Shown here piece after piece: positions 1 to 7,707 of a stretch of 15,623 nucleotides of DNA. Numbering within the stretch: position 1 is the first letter of the stretch; every line of letters starts with the position of its first letter. The stretch is from the NCBI GenBank assembly GCA_017445115.1, contig JAFSUU010000107.1, positions 1-15,623 of the forward strand, given 5' to 3'. The notes beneath the pieces are model-generated. The model was given only the letters and a program-made list of their open reading frames with translations, was not told the DNA's origin and did no database searches. The position numbers and the translations under genes are program-made. The stretch is from Clostridia bacterium (lineage in GTDB: Bacteria > Bacillota_A > Clostridia > Oscillospirales > CAG-272).

Positions 1-101
1 CTCATTGTAAAGTCGTGCTCCGTCTTCCCGCTAAAAAGGGGGAGCATACCGTCAAGTGCCCGAAATGCGGTGAACGCTTTAAGGTGAACAATATTTTTTG
101 A
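1..101 (+). CDS. C-terminal end of a zinc-ribbon protein (partial)
   Basis: The window opens inside a gene read from base 3 to the TGA at 99-101. The visible tail contains HCKVVLRLPAKKGEH and then KCPKCGERFKV. The CPKCG knuckle, with a Cys about 16 residues earlier, looks like half or all of a small zinc ribbon, of the kind many clostridial proteins carry at one end next to an R-L/V-P-A-x-K-G segment. The body of the protein lies outside the window, so its function cannot be given. A strong hairpin follows 20 bases after the stop, so this is the last gene of its transcript. Confidence 0.6.
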   Translation, partial: HCKVVLRLPAKKGEHTVKCPKCGERFKVNNIF

Positions 102-121
102 CGCCGGTATTATCCGATCGG

Positions 122-150
122 AAAGGTCTGCGGCCCGCAGACCTTTTGTG
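122..150 (+). terminator. Rho-independent terminator after the zinc-ribbon gene
   Basis: An 11-bp stem, AAAGGTCTGCG (122-132) with CGCAGACCTTT (136-146), closes a three-base loop and ends in TTTT. The run of T is short, but the stem is GC-rich at its top. It separates the upstream gene from the efp promoter. Confidence 0.7.
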
Positions 151-228
151 CTGTCTGAGACAGGTCGCGCGAATACCGGAAAATGTCATTCATATAATAT
201 TTTTATTTAAAAACTTTTTCGCAGATAC

Positions 229-257
229 TTGAAATATGCGCATAAATAGTTTATAAT
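229..257 (+). promoter_or_regulatory. Sigma-A promoter of the efp operon
   Basis: TTGAAA at 229-234 and TATAAT at 252-257 are separated by 17 bases. The expected start point is near 264, giving a 5' leader of about 65 bases before efp. AT-rich DNA (195-220) lies just upstream and could act as an UP element. Confidence 0.8.
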
Positions 258-328
258 TAAGGTGTAAAAAAATTTCTTTTTGAAAGGAGTTGTTTCTCGC
301 GTCACAAGACGGAGAAATGATATTTTCT

Positions 329-886
329 ATGGTAGTAGCCGGCAGTTTCAAAAACGGTGTTACGTTTGACATGAACGGAAACGTAATGCAGGTAATCGAA
401 TTTCAGCACGTCAAACCCGGTAAGGGCGCCGCATTCGTACGTACGAAGCTTCGCAACGTGATCACCGGAGCGGTCACCGAAACGACCTTCAACCCGACAG
501 ACAAGTTCGAGGATGCAAGAGTCGACCGCAAGGAGATGCAGTACCTTTACAGCGACGGCGAGCTCTATTACTTTATGGATATGGAGACCTATGAGCAGAT
601 CCCCCTCAACGCCGACAAGCTTTCGGACACGTTCAAGTTTGTTAAGGAAGAGATGATCTGTACGGTCAAGTCCTACAAGGGCAACGTTTTCGCAGTCGAG
701 CCTCCGATGTTCGTCGAGCTCGAGGTTGCGGATACCGAACCCGGTGTAAAAGGCGACACGGCTCAGGGCGGTACGAAGTCCGCAACACTTGAGACCGGTG
801 CTGTCGTCAGAGTTCCTTTCTTCATTTCGACCGGAGAGAAGATCCGCATCGATACGAGAACGGGCGAATATCTTGAAAGAGCATAA
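329..886 (+). CDS. efp: Elongation factor P
   Basis: EF-P is a cytosolic, tRNA-shaped translation factor that binds between the ribosomal P and E sites and relieves stalling at polyproline stretches. The 185-residue product matches the usual bacterial length and has the N-terminal KOW-like domain (FKNGVTF...), the loop [15 protein letters not shown] and the C-terminal OB-fold signature region ([16 protein letters not shown]). The tip residue is Lys32, the position modified in Bacillus EF-P. ATG 329 was chosen because [10 protein letters not shown] aligns with the known N-terminus (MISVNDFRTG in Bacillus) and gives the family length; GGAGAA lies 12 bases upstream. An in-frame ATG at 317 is possible. 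A better ribosome site, AAAGGAG at 283-289, has no start codon at a suitable distance, since TTG 290 abuts it. The downstream acidic zinc-ribbon gene starts 22 bases after the stop, so the two are probably cotranscribed. Confidence 0.95.
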   Translation: MVVAGSFKNGVTFDMNGNVMQVIEFQHVKPGKGAAFVRTKLRNVITGAVTETTFNPTDKFEDARVDRKEMQYLYSDGELYYFMDMETYEQIPLNADKLSDTFKFVKEEMICTVKSYKGNVFAVEPPMFVELEVADTEPGVKGDTAQGGTKSATLETGAVVRVPFFISTGEKIRIDTRTGEYLERA

Positions 887-908
887 ATAAACCGAAAGGA
901 GCAAAAAA

Positions 909-1322
909 ATGACACTCGGTGAAAAACAGGCGTATCTCAAAGGCCTTGCGGACGGAATGAAGCTTGACGAAGCATCCGACGAAGTGAAACTCATCAAAGG
1001 TATTATAGACCTTCTCGGTGAAGTCACAAGCGCTATCGACGAGATAGACGACGACCTTGAGACGCTCAACGATTACATTGAAGAGATCGATGAGGATCTC
1101 GGAGACGTTGAAGAGCTTTTGTATGACGACGATGACGACTACGAGCTTGACGACGATGACGACGACTATTGCGACGGCGACTGCGAGTCGTGCGGCGAAG
1201 ATATGATCTGCGCCATCTGCCCCAACTGCGGGGAGCAGATCTGCTTTGAGAGCGAATCGGACACTTCCGATATCGTTTGCCCGGCGTGCGGTCACAAGCT
1301 TTGTGAAGACGAGGAAAAGTAA
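909..1322 (+). CDS. Acidic zinc-ribbon protein, CD1247-N-terminal-domain-like
   Basis: A 137-residue soluble protein in three parts. Residues 1-65 form a helical, heptad-rich domain starting MTLGEKQAYLKGLADGM, which resembles the CD1247 N-terminal domain found in clostridia. Residues about 70-95 are almost all Asp/Glu (DDDDDYELDDDDDDY). The last 45 residues hold several Cys pairs (CDGDC, CESCGEDMICAIC, CPNCG, CPACG), consistent with zinc binding. The function of the family is not known. AAAGGAG at 895-901 lies 7 bases before the ATG. It follows efp by 22 bases in the same transcript. The polyacidic linker suggests a partner that is basic, such as a nucleic-acid-binding protein or the ribosome, but that is inference from charge only. 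Confidence 0.75.
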   Translation: MTLGEKQAYLKGLADGMKLDEASDEVKLIKGIIDLLGEVTSAIDEIDDDLETLNDYIEEIDEDLGDVEELLYDDDDDYELDDDDDDYCDGDCESCGEDMICAICPNCGEQICFESESDTSDIVCPACGHKLCEDEEK

Positions 1323-1373
1323 TTTTCCGCCAAGCCATTGATTTGTATTTATTAAACTAAGGAGATATATACC

Positions 1374-3596
1374 ATGAGAAAATTAGTTTCAATGCTGATC
1401 GTTGTCGTTATGGTTGCCGCAACGGTTATTGCGGCGATCCCCGTATCAGCTGCTACAGCCGAAGTCGATGAGGTCGAAGCGTTGTATTTTGACGTGAAGC
1501 CAAATATTGACGGTATAGTAAGCTATGAAGAATGGGGCGACAGCACGGTAATCGTCGATCAGGCCGATGCGGCTACAGCCGGAGACAGCAGGCCGGTAAA
1601 CAACAGATTCTTCTATAGAAATCCCGGTGCAGTACCCGGATTTGATACAACGACACTCAGCATGTATTACGAGATGTGGCTTCGTTGGGATGAGGACTAC
1701 TACTACGTAGCCGTAAAAGTTAAAGATCCCGACGGACATTCTCTTAAAAACGGCAGAAATAATACATGGAACGGCGACGGTCTTCAGTTCAGAGTAGACC
1801 CGGCAGGTTCAAGCGCAGATAACACCTCCGTCGACCCCACTAAGGATAAACCGTGGAGCAGAGGCGACATATGCGACCTTTGCTTCGGATTTGTTGAAAG
1901 TGCCGGAGGTTTTACTGAGGCATGGGCAAATAACCTCGATGTTGGCATCACGCCTTTCCTCGGCGGCACATGCAATGTTGAAGTAGTTCCCGCAGGCGCA
2001 ACGTATTCCACTGATTCAGCAACCGGAATAACTACATATGAAATAGCAATTCCGTGGGGCTATATCGATTCCGTCGTAAATCATACTTATGAAAAGTATA
2101 ATGCCCGTAAGAAGACCGGCGGCATCAATCTCGCATACGGTATGTCAGCGGTTGTATATAACGCAGACGGCAACTCCGGTGCTAATAAATTCAATGCCGG
2201 CCTCAGCTGGGGCAGCGGAATCATCAATGCTCAGCAGCTTGAGTATTCCGCTACTTGCGGAGGCTCAAACAAAGTAATTCTTTCCGCTGATAAGGTCAGC
2301 GAGGATTCATATTACAATGCAACACACACAACGGGTGCAGGATACGTTCCTCCGAAAACAACAGCCAATTATCCTCTTGCGATCGATGAATCGGTACATG
2401 TAGGTCCGCTCACTTATGACAGTGAGGACGATATGGACTCGTACGGCCTGTTTATCGACGGTGAAAGAGTAAAGATCGATGACAACTGGGTCATCAGATG
2501 GGATGAAGACTTCCCGGAACATTCACGCCATCCAACGACTTCCGGAGAGAACGACACGAACTACCTCTCGACTCACGGAACGCTTGAGGACGGTTCGGAC
2601 GCTCCGTATATGTCGAACGGCAGCTATACGATGGAGTTCGATATAATGGTAACCGACTTCAGAGTATTCGAGGATGCTTATCCCTGCGTCATGTACAACT
2701 GGTTCGGCGGAGCAAAGACGTACGAATATATGTGCGGTTACAATTTTGATACCGGCAAGTTCTTTATAGAGGAAACCGACTCTGAAAAGATCATTGCAGA
2801 AGCAGCAGGAACGTTTACAAAGGGTGTATGGCATCACTGGGTATTCCAGTACTTCAAGGACAACTCCGAGATGAGATTCTATTTCGACCCGCAGATGGAA
2901 AACGGAAAGGTTTCGCCCTCTGCAAGACCGATGTTCAAGATGAGCTACAGATACTTCGATATGCCCGGAGTAGAGAAGTGCGAGCTTATCTTCAGACGTC
3001 TCAACTGCCAGATCATGATGGACAACGTTCAGTTCTACAATTTCGTGGACTTCACTAAAACCGGAGTGAAAACCGATGAGACTAACGGAAATACGATAGT
3101 ATACGTCGAAACGGATACCGAATACGACGTTGAAGGAACAACAAAAGAGAATGAAGACGGCACGGTTTCCATCGAAGTTCCGAACAACGACAAGTATAAA
3201 GAGGATTCTGTCACGGCAGTTAAATTCACTTTGAATCTCAAAGATGCAACTGACGTTGCTACGTTCAAGGGTATCAAGGGACTGTCCGAGGAAGATTTTG
3301 AAGTAACCGAAAATGAAGACGGTACGGTCACTGTCAAGGTCAAGAATCTCAAGATCTTCAAAGAAGCGGAAGAGAACAAGCCTGTGTTCGAGGTAATTCT
3401 TGAGCCTGCGGCAGGCGTGGTACTTACCGGCGACAAGGTCAAGGAGACCGTTAAGGTCAAGGCCGTTGTCACAAACCTCTCGGCTTCTACAGGTGACAGC
3501 GTAATTCTGTACGTCGGCATCGCGCTTGCGATACTTGCAGTTCTCGGCACCGCGGTCGTTATCGCAGTTAAGAGAAAACGCAGAATCGATTTCTGA
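1374..3596 (+). CDS. Large secreted CBM9-like surface protein with C-terminal membrane anchor
   Basis: A 740-residue exported protein. Residues 1-26 are a signal peptide (MRK, a long hydrophobic core, IPVSA then A) with likely cleavage after VSA. Residues about 35-290 look like a family-9 carbohydrate-binding / DOMON-like module (DVKPNIDGIVSYEEW, RWDEDYYYVAVKVKD, WNGDGLQFRVDP, TYEIAIPWGYI). Residues about 340-565 resemble a concanavalin/LamG-type beta sandwich (SYTMEFDIMV, GVWHHWVFQYF, MDNVQFYNF). Residues about 600-700 resemble a cohesin- or Ig-like fold. The end has LSASTGDS, one transmembrane helix (about 710-732) and KRKRRIDF. STGD before a helix and a basic tail resembles a divergent sortase signal, but it may simply be a membrane anchor. 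AAGGAG at 1359-1364 lies 9 bases before the ATG. No catalytic domain is visible, so a role in binding polysaccharide at the cell surface is the best guess. It lies 51 bases after the zinc-ribbon gene with no clear promoter between. Confidence 0.8.
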   Translation: MRKLVSMLIVVVMVAATVIAAIPVSAATAEVDEVEALYFDVKPNIDGIVSYEEWGDSTVIVDQADAATAGDSRPVNNRFFYRNPGAVPGFDTTTLSMYYEMWLRWDEDYYYVAVKVKDPDGHSLKNGRNNTWNGDGLQFRVDPAGSSADNTSVDPTKDKPWSRGDICDLCFGFVESAGGFTEAWANNLDVGITPFLGGTCNVEVVPAGATYSTDSATGITTYEIAIPWGYIDSVVNHTYEKYNARKKTGGINLAYGMSAVVYNADGNSGANKFNAGLSWGSGIINAQQLEYSATCGGSNKVILSADKVSEDSYYNATHTTGAGYVPPKTTANYPLAIDESVHVGPLTYDSEDDMDSYGLFIDGERVKIDDNWVIRWDEDFPEHSRHPTTSGENDTNYLSTHGTLEDGSDAPYMSNGSYTMEFDIMVTDFRVFEDAYPCVMYNWFGGAKTYEYMCGYNFDTGKFFIEETDSEKIIAEAAGTFTKGVWHHWVFQYFKDNSEMRFYFDPQMENGKVSPSARPMFKMSYRYFDMPGVEKCELIFRRLNCQIMMDNVQFYNFVDFTKTGVKTDETNGNTIVYVETDTEYDVEGTTKENEDGTVSIEVPNNDKYKEDSVTAVKFTLNLKDATDVATFKGIKGLSEEDFEVTENEDGTVTVKVKNLKIFKEAEENKPVFEVILEPAAGVVLTGDKVKETVKVKAVVTNLSASTGDSVILYVGIALAILAVLGTAVVIAVKRKRRIDF

Positions 3597-3614
3597 TCAT
3601 CAAATTTAACATAG

Positions 3615-3646
3615 AAACCGCCCTGTGCAAGCAGGGCGGTTTTTCT
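3615..3646 (+). terminator. Terminator after the surface-protein gene
   Basis: An 11-bp perfect stem, AAACCGCCCTG (3615-3625) with CAGGGCGGTTT (3632-3642), has a six-base loop and runs into TTTTC. It ends the efp-to-surface-protein transcript before the next promoter. Confidence 0.9.
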
Positions 3647-3682
3647 ATTAAATATATTAATAATGAAAAAAATCGAAAAGAC

Positions 3683-3711
3683 TTGACAACATACCTGCAC
3701 CGCTGTATAAT
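3683..3711 (+). promoter_or_regulatory. Perfect-consensus sigma-A promoter of the citrate-to-2-oxoglutarate operon
   Basis: TTGACA (3683-3688) and TATAAT (3706-3711) are both exact consensus with a 17-base spacer. The start point is expected near 3718. A promoter this strong usually needs repression, and a GntR-type palindrome overlaps the start point. Confidence 0.9.
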
Positions 3712-3728
3712 TGTATACATTAATACAA
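3711..3728 (+). promoter_or_regulatory. Candidate GntR-family operator overlapping the start point
   Basis: TGTATACA (3712-3719) is a perfect 8-bp palindrome that begins right after the -10 box and spans the predicted +1. A second half-site extends it: TTGTAT (3711-3716) and ATACAA (3723-3728) are inverted around six bases. GT...AC-centred palindromes of this sort are typical targets of FadR-subfamily GntR regulators. The second gene of the operon encodes such a regulator, so negative autoregulation is the simplest reading. Confidence 0.6.
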
Positions 3729-3745
3729 GCAAAGGAGCCTGAGTT

Positions 3746-5134
3746 ATGCTTGAAATATCGAATAAGACAAATTTGCTCGAACAAAAGACGTATTACTATT
3801 CTTTGCAGGACGTAGAGAAGCCGAATCTCTACCGCGACATTTACAGCTACGACGAAGTGCCGAAAGTCGCATTCAACCACCGCCGCGTTCCTATGGGTAT
3901 GCCGGAGGAGGTGTGGATTACCGACACGTCTCTTCGCGACGGACAGCAGTCGGTCGAACCTTATACAGTCGATCAGATCGTTGAGCTCTATAAGCTTATG
4001 TCAAAGCTCGGAGGACCTTACGGGATCATAAGACAGACCGAGTTCTTCGTTTACAGCAAGAAGGACAGAGAAGCGGTCGAACGCTGTCTCGACCTCGGAC
4101 TTCGTTTTCCCGAGGTGACGACATGGATCAGAGCTAATAAAGAAGACTTCAAAATGGTGCGCGACATGGGTATCAAAGAGACGGGTATCCTTGTCAGCTG
4201 CAGCGACTATCATATATTCAAAAAGATGAAAATGACGCGTTCCGAGTGTATGAACCACTATCTCAAAGTGGTCGGCGACGCGTTTGAAGCGGGAGTTATC
4301 CCGAGATGTCACCTTGAAGACATAACGAGAGCCGATTTTTACGGCTTCGTCGTCCCGTTCGTCAATGAACTGATGAAGATGTCCGAGGACGCGGGTATTC
4401 CCGTCAAGATCAGGGCATGTGACACTATGGGTTACGGAGTTCCTTATCCCGAGGTCGCGCTTCCGAGAAGCGTGCCGGGCATAATCTACGGCCTTATGCA
4501 TTATTCCGATGTCAAGAGCGAGTACCTCGAATGGCACGGACACAACGACTTCTACAAAGCGGTCACGAACGCTTCGACGGCTTGGCTCTACGGCGCCTGC
4601 GCGGTCAACTGTTCGCTCCTCGGTATCGGCGAGAGGACGGGCAACGTACCGCTTGAAGCGATGGTGTTCGAGTACGCGTCTCTCAAAGGCTCGTTCGACG
4701 GAATGGATCCGACTGTCATCACAGAGATCGCCGATTTCTTTAAGAACGAGATCGGATACGACGTTCCCCCGATGACGCCTTACGTCGGACGCAACTTCAA
4801 TATGACGAGGGCGGGCATCCACGCCGACGGCCTTCTCAAAGATGAAGAAATATACAATATCTTCAACACCGAAAAGATTCTCAACCGCCCGGCGTCCGTT
4901 ATGATAAGCAAAACTTCGGGACTCGCCGGAATTGCTTACTGGATTAACGGCAACTATCACCTCACCGGAGAGCGCGCGGTCGACAAGCACGATCCGCTCG
5001 TCATAAAGATCAAAGAGTGGGTCGACGCGGAGTACGAGACGGGAAGAGTAACGACTCTTTCGGCGTCTGAGATAGAAGCGAAGGTCAAGGAGTTTTCGGG
5101 AGACAGATTCAATAAAAACGGAGGCGCGAAATGA
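3746..5134 (+). CDS. Re-citrate synthase (homocitrate/isopropylmalate synthase-like)
   Basis: A 462-residue DRE-TIM metallolyase. Such enzymes condense acetyl-CoA with a 2-oxo acid. The signature DTSLRDGQQ (residues 60-68) carries the metal-binding Asp and catalytic Arg, and WHGHND (263-268) supplies the two metal-ligand histidines. The family includes homocitrate synthase, isopropylmalate synthase and the Re-citrate synthase known from Clostridium kluyveri. Aconitase and isocitrate dehydrogenase follow directly in the same operon, and no lysine or leucine genes are present, so citrate formation from oxaloacetate and acetyl-CoA is the likely reaction. AAAGGAG (3731-3737) lies 8 bases before the ATG. 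The stop overlaps the next start as ATGA (5131-5134), which indicates translational coupling. Homocitrate synthase is the main alternative; substrate specificity cannot be proved from sequence alone. Confidence 0.85.
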   Translation: MLEISNKTNLLEQKTYYYSLQDVEKPNLYRDIYSYDEVPKVAFNHRRVPMGMPEEVWITDTSLRDGQQSVEPYTVDQIVELYKLMSKLGGPYGIIRQTEFFVYSKKDREAVERCLDLGLRFPEVTTWIRANKEDFKMVRDMGIKETGILVSCSDYHIFKKMKMTRSECMNHYLKVVGDAFEAGVIPRCHLEDITRADFYGFVVPFVNELMKMSEDAGIPVKIRACDTMGYGVPYPEVALPRSVPGIIYGLMHYSDVKSEYLEWHGHNDFYKAVTNASTAWLYGACAVNCSLLGIGERTGNVPLEAMVFEYASLKGSFDGMDPTVITEIADFFKNEIGYDVPPMTPYVGRNFNMTRAGIHADGLLKDEEIYNIFNTEKILNRPASVMISKTSGLAGIAYWINGNYHLTGERAVDKHDPLVIKIKEWVDAEYETGRVTTLSASEIEAKVKEFSGDRFNKNGGAK

Positions 5135-5775
5135 TAGAACATAAAACGGTATCGATCGCCGGACAGGTGTTTGAAAACCTTGAAAGAGATATTCTCAGCG
5201 GAAAATACGAGCGCGGCGACGTTCTCACCGAGACGAGACTTTCCGACGAGCTCGGCGTCAGCAGAACGCCGATCAGAGAAGCGCTCCGCCGTCTTGAACA
5301 GGAGCACATGATCGAGATCGGTTCTAAAGGAGCCGTCGTCGTCGGTATAAGCGAGGACGATATAGACATAATATATGAGGTAAGAAGCAGGATCGAAGGT
5401 ATCGCATCCCGCCTTGCGGCTTCACGCGCAACGCCGGAGGACGTAGACGGGCTTCGCCAGACAATAGAGCTTCAGGAGTTCTACACCGCGAAGGGCAACG
5501 CCGAGAAGATCAAGAACGAAGACAATGATTTCCACAAGAGGATCTATTACCTTTCCGGCTGTACGCCTCTTGCCGACACACTCGAATCTCTCCATAAAAA
5601 AGTGGTAAAATACCGTCGCGCGTCTCTCTCCGATTCAAGCCATTCGGAAGAGGCTCTCGCGGAACACCGCGCGATCATGGAAGCGATCGCAGCTCACGAT
5701 GCGGACGCCGCCGAGAACGCAACGATACTTCACGTGCAGAACGCACGCGCGCGTATCAAAAAAGGAGGGAAATGA
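5131..5775 (+). CDS. GntR-family (FadR/FCD) transcriptional regulator
   Basis: A 214-residue DNA-binding regulator. Residues about 5-70 form the GntR winged helix (ILSGKYERGDVLTETRLSDELGVSRTPIREALRRLE), the last part being the recognition helix region. Residues about 75-210 are a helical FCD ligand domain. His135 (in NDFHKRI), His179 (in AEHRAIMEAI) and His201 (in ILHVQNA) fit the metal-binding histidines of FCD domains, which usually sense small carboxylates. It overlaps the Re-citrate synthase stop by four bases, and aconitase starts two bases after its own stop, so it sits inside the operon. It probably controls this operon through the palindrome at 3711-3728, with citrate or 2-oxoglutarate as plausible ligands (inference). 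Confidence 0.9.
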   Translation: MIEHKTVSIAGQVFENLERDILSGKYERGDVLTETRLSDELGVSRTPIREALRRLEQEHMIEIGSKGAVVVGISEDDIDIIYEVRSRIEGIASRLAASRATPEDVDGLRQTIELQEFYTAKGNAEKIKNEDNDFHKRIYYLSGCTPLADTLESLHKKVVKYRRASLSDSSHSEEALAEHRAIMEAIAAHDADAAENATILHVQNARARIKKGGK

Positions 5776-5776
5776 T

Positions 5777-7702
5777 ATGGGCTTGACGATAGCTGAGAAG
5801 ATCATTAAAGAACACCTCGTATCGGGTGACCTCACGAGAGGATCCGAGATCGCGCTCAAGATCGACCAGACTCTGACTCAGGACGCGACGGGGACCATGG
5901 CCTACATAGAGTTCGAGGCTATCGGCGTTCCGAGAGTAAAAACGGAACTGTCCGTGGCGTATATAGACCATAACACGCTCCAATCAGGCTTTGAAAACGC
6001 CGATGACCATCTGTATATCCAGTCCGTCGCAAAGAAATACGGACTCCGCTTTTCCCGCCCCGGCAACGGTATCTGCCACCAGGTCCACCTTGAAAGATTC
6101 GGCAAACCCGGGAAGACGCTGATCGGCTCGGACAGCCACACGCCGACGTGCGGCGGTATCGGTATGCTCGCAATGGGCGCGGGCGGTATGGACGTCGCGG
6201 TCGCGATGGGCGGCGGCGCGTACTATATCACGATGCCGAAGATGTATAAAGTCAACCTCACGGGCAAACTCTCCCCGTGGGTAAGCGCAAAGGATGTAAG
6301 CCTTGAGATACTCCGCATACTATCCGTAAAGGGCGGTGTCGGCGCGATCATAGAATGGGGCGGCGAAGGAATAAAGACTCTTTCCGTTCCCGAGAGGGCG
6401 ACGATAACGAATATGGGCACCGAGCTCGGCGCTACGACGTCGATCTTCCCGTCCGACGAGATAACGAGAGAGTTTCTCGCGGCGCAGGGAAGAGAGGGCG
6501 ACTTTACGCCTCTTTCAAGCGATCCCGACGCGGTTTACGATAAAGTGATAGATATAGACCTGTCGACACTTGAACCGATGATAGCCTGCCCTCATTCGCC
6601 CGACAACGTGAAGAAGGTCTCCGAGATCGCGGGGCAGAAGGTGGATCAGGTCTGCATCGGTTCCTGCACAAACTCGTCCCTCCGCGATATGCTCCGGGTG
6701 GCGGCGATTCTCGACGGACGAAAGATTGCTGACAGCGTGAGCCTTTCCGTCTCTCCCGGTTCAAAGCAGGTACTGACGGCGCTCGCCGACTCCGGCGCAC
6801 TCTCGAAGATACTCACTTCCGGCGCAAGACTTCTCGAATGTGCCTGCGGGCCTTGCATCGGCATGGGATTCTCACCGAACTCTGCCGGCGTGTCCCTCAG
6901 AACTTTCAACCGCAACTTCGAAGGCAGAAGCGGTACGAAGGACGCGGGAGTGTACCTCGTTTCGCCTGAAGTCGCCGCGGCGTCGGCGCTCTGCGGAGCC
7001 ATAACCGATCCGAGAACGCTCGGCGAGTATCCGGCGATAAATATGCCGGAAAAATTCAAAGTTGACGACAGCGCGGTGATCCTTCCCGCCCCGGCAGAGG
7101 ACGCCGGTAAAATACCTGTTATCAAAGGTCCGAACATAAAGTCATTCCCCGAAACGTCGCCGCTCGCCGATACGGTTGAAGCGGAGCTGACGCTCAAGGT
7201 CGGCGACAATATCACGACCGACCATATAATGCCCGCCGGAGCAAAAATACTTCCGTACAGATCGAACATTCCGCATCTCTCGCAGTTCTGCTTCGCGGTC
7301 TGCGACGCATCGTTCCCCGAAAGAGCGAAAGCGTCGGGAAAGACGATAATCGTCGGAGGTTCCAACTACGGTCAGGGCTCGTCGCGTGAACACGCGGCGC
7401 TCGTTCCGCTCTACCTCGGCGTAAAAGCGGTCGTCGCAAAGAGCTTTGCAAGAATACACGCGGCAAACCTCATCAACGCGGGTATCATTCCGTTTACGTT
7501 TGAGGACGCATCGGATTACGATAAACTCGCCGAGGGCGACAAGCTGAAGATCGACGGACTGCTAAACGCGCTCGATGCCGGCAAGGCGACGCTCAAAGAT
7601 CTGACGTCGGGAGCCGAGATACCGCTCGTATGCAGCTTCACCGGCAGGCAAAAGGCGATCCTTAAAGCGGGAGGACTTCTCCCTTATACAAAGGAGAATT
7701 GA
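5777..7702 (+). CDS. acnA: Aconitate hydratase
   Basis: Aconitase interconverts citrate and isocitrate through cis-aconitate using a [4Fe-4S] cluster. The 641-residue product has the length of the short bacterial (Aquifex-type) aconitases. Cluster ligands are visible as Cys297 (CIGSCTNSS) and Cys357 and Cys360 (CACGPC). The substrate-site segments SDSHTPTCGG and GSNYGQGSSREHAA are intact, the latter in the swivel domain that makes up the last 170 residues or so. ATG 5777 was chosen because AAAGGAGGG (5761-5769) lies 7 bases upstream; the reading frame stays open further upstream, but that part lies inside gntR. It is the third gene of the operon and supplies isocitrate to the next enzyme. The acnA symbol is used in the general sense. 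Confidence 0.95.
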   Translation: MGLTIAEKIIKEHLVSGDLTRGSEIALKIDQTLTQDATGTMAYIEFEAIGVPRVKTELSVAYIDHNTLQSGFENADDHLYIQSVAKKYGLRFSRPGNGICHQVHLERFGKPGKTLIGSDSHTPTCGGIGMLAMGAGGMDVAVAMGGGAYYITMPKMYKVNLTGKLSPWVSAKDVSLEILRILSVKGGVGAIIEWGGEGIKTLSVPERATITNMGTELGATTSIFPSDEITREFLAAQGREGDFTPLSSDPDAVYDKVIDIDLSTLEPMIACPHSPDNVKKVSEIAGQKVDQVCIGSCTNSSLRDMLRVAAILDGRKIADSVSLSVSPGSKQVLTALADSGALSKILTSGARLLECACGPCIGMGFSPNSAGVSLRTFNRNFEGRSGTKDAGVYLVSPEVAAASALCGAITDPRTLGEYPAINMPEKFKVDDSAVILPAPAEDAGKIPVIKGPNIKSFPETSPLADTVEAELTLKVGDNITTDHIMPAGAKILPYRSNIPHLSQFCFAVCDASFPERAKASGKTIIVGGSNYGQGSSREHAALVPLYLGVKAVVAKSFARIHAANLINAGIIPFTFEDASDYDKLAEGDKLKIDGLLNALDAGKATLKDLTSGAEIPLVCSFTGRQKAILKAGGLLPYTKEN

Positions 7703-7707
7703 CAGAT

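Noticed and set aside
3035..3880. A 281-codon open frame on the minus strand
   Set aside because: It crosses a terminator and the promoter at 3683-3711 and is antisense to two convincing genes.
4001..4990. A 329-codon open frame on the minus strand
   Set aside because: Antisense shadow of the Re-citrate synthase gene with low-complexity composition.
7699..7707. TTG start of isocitrate dehydrogenase
   Set aside because: It is two bases from AAGGAG and overlaps the aconitase stop; ATG 7708 fits better.
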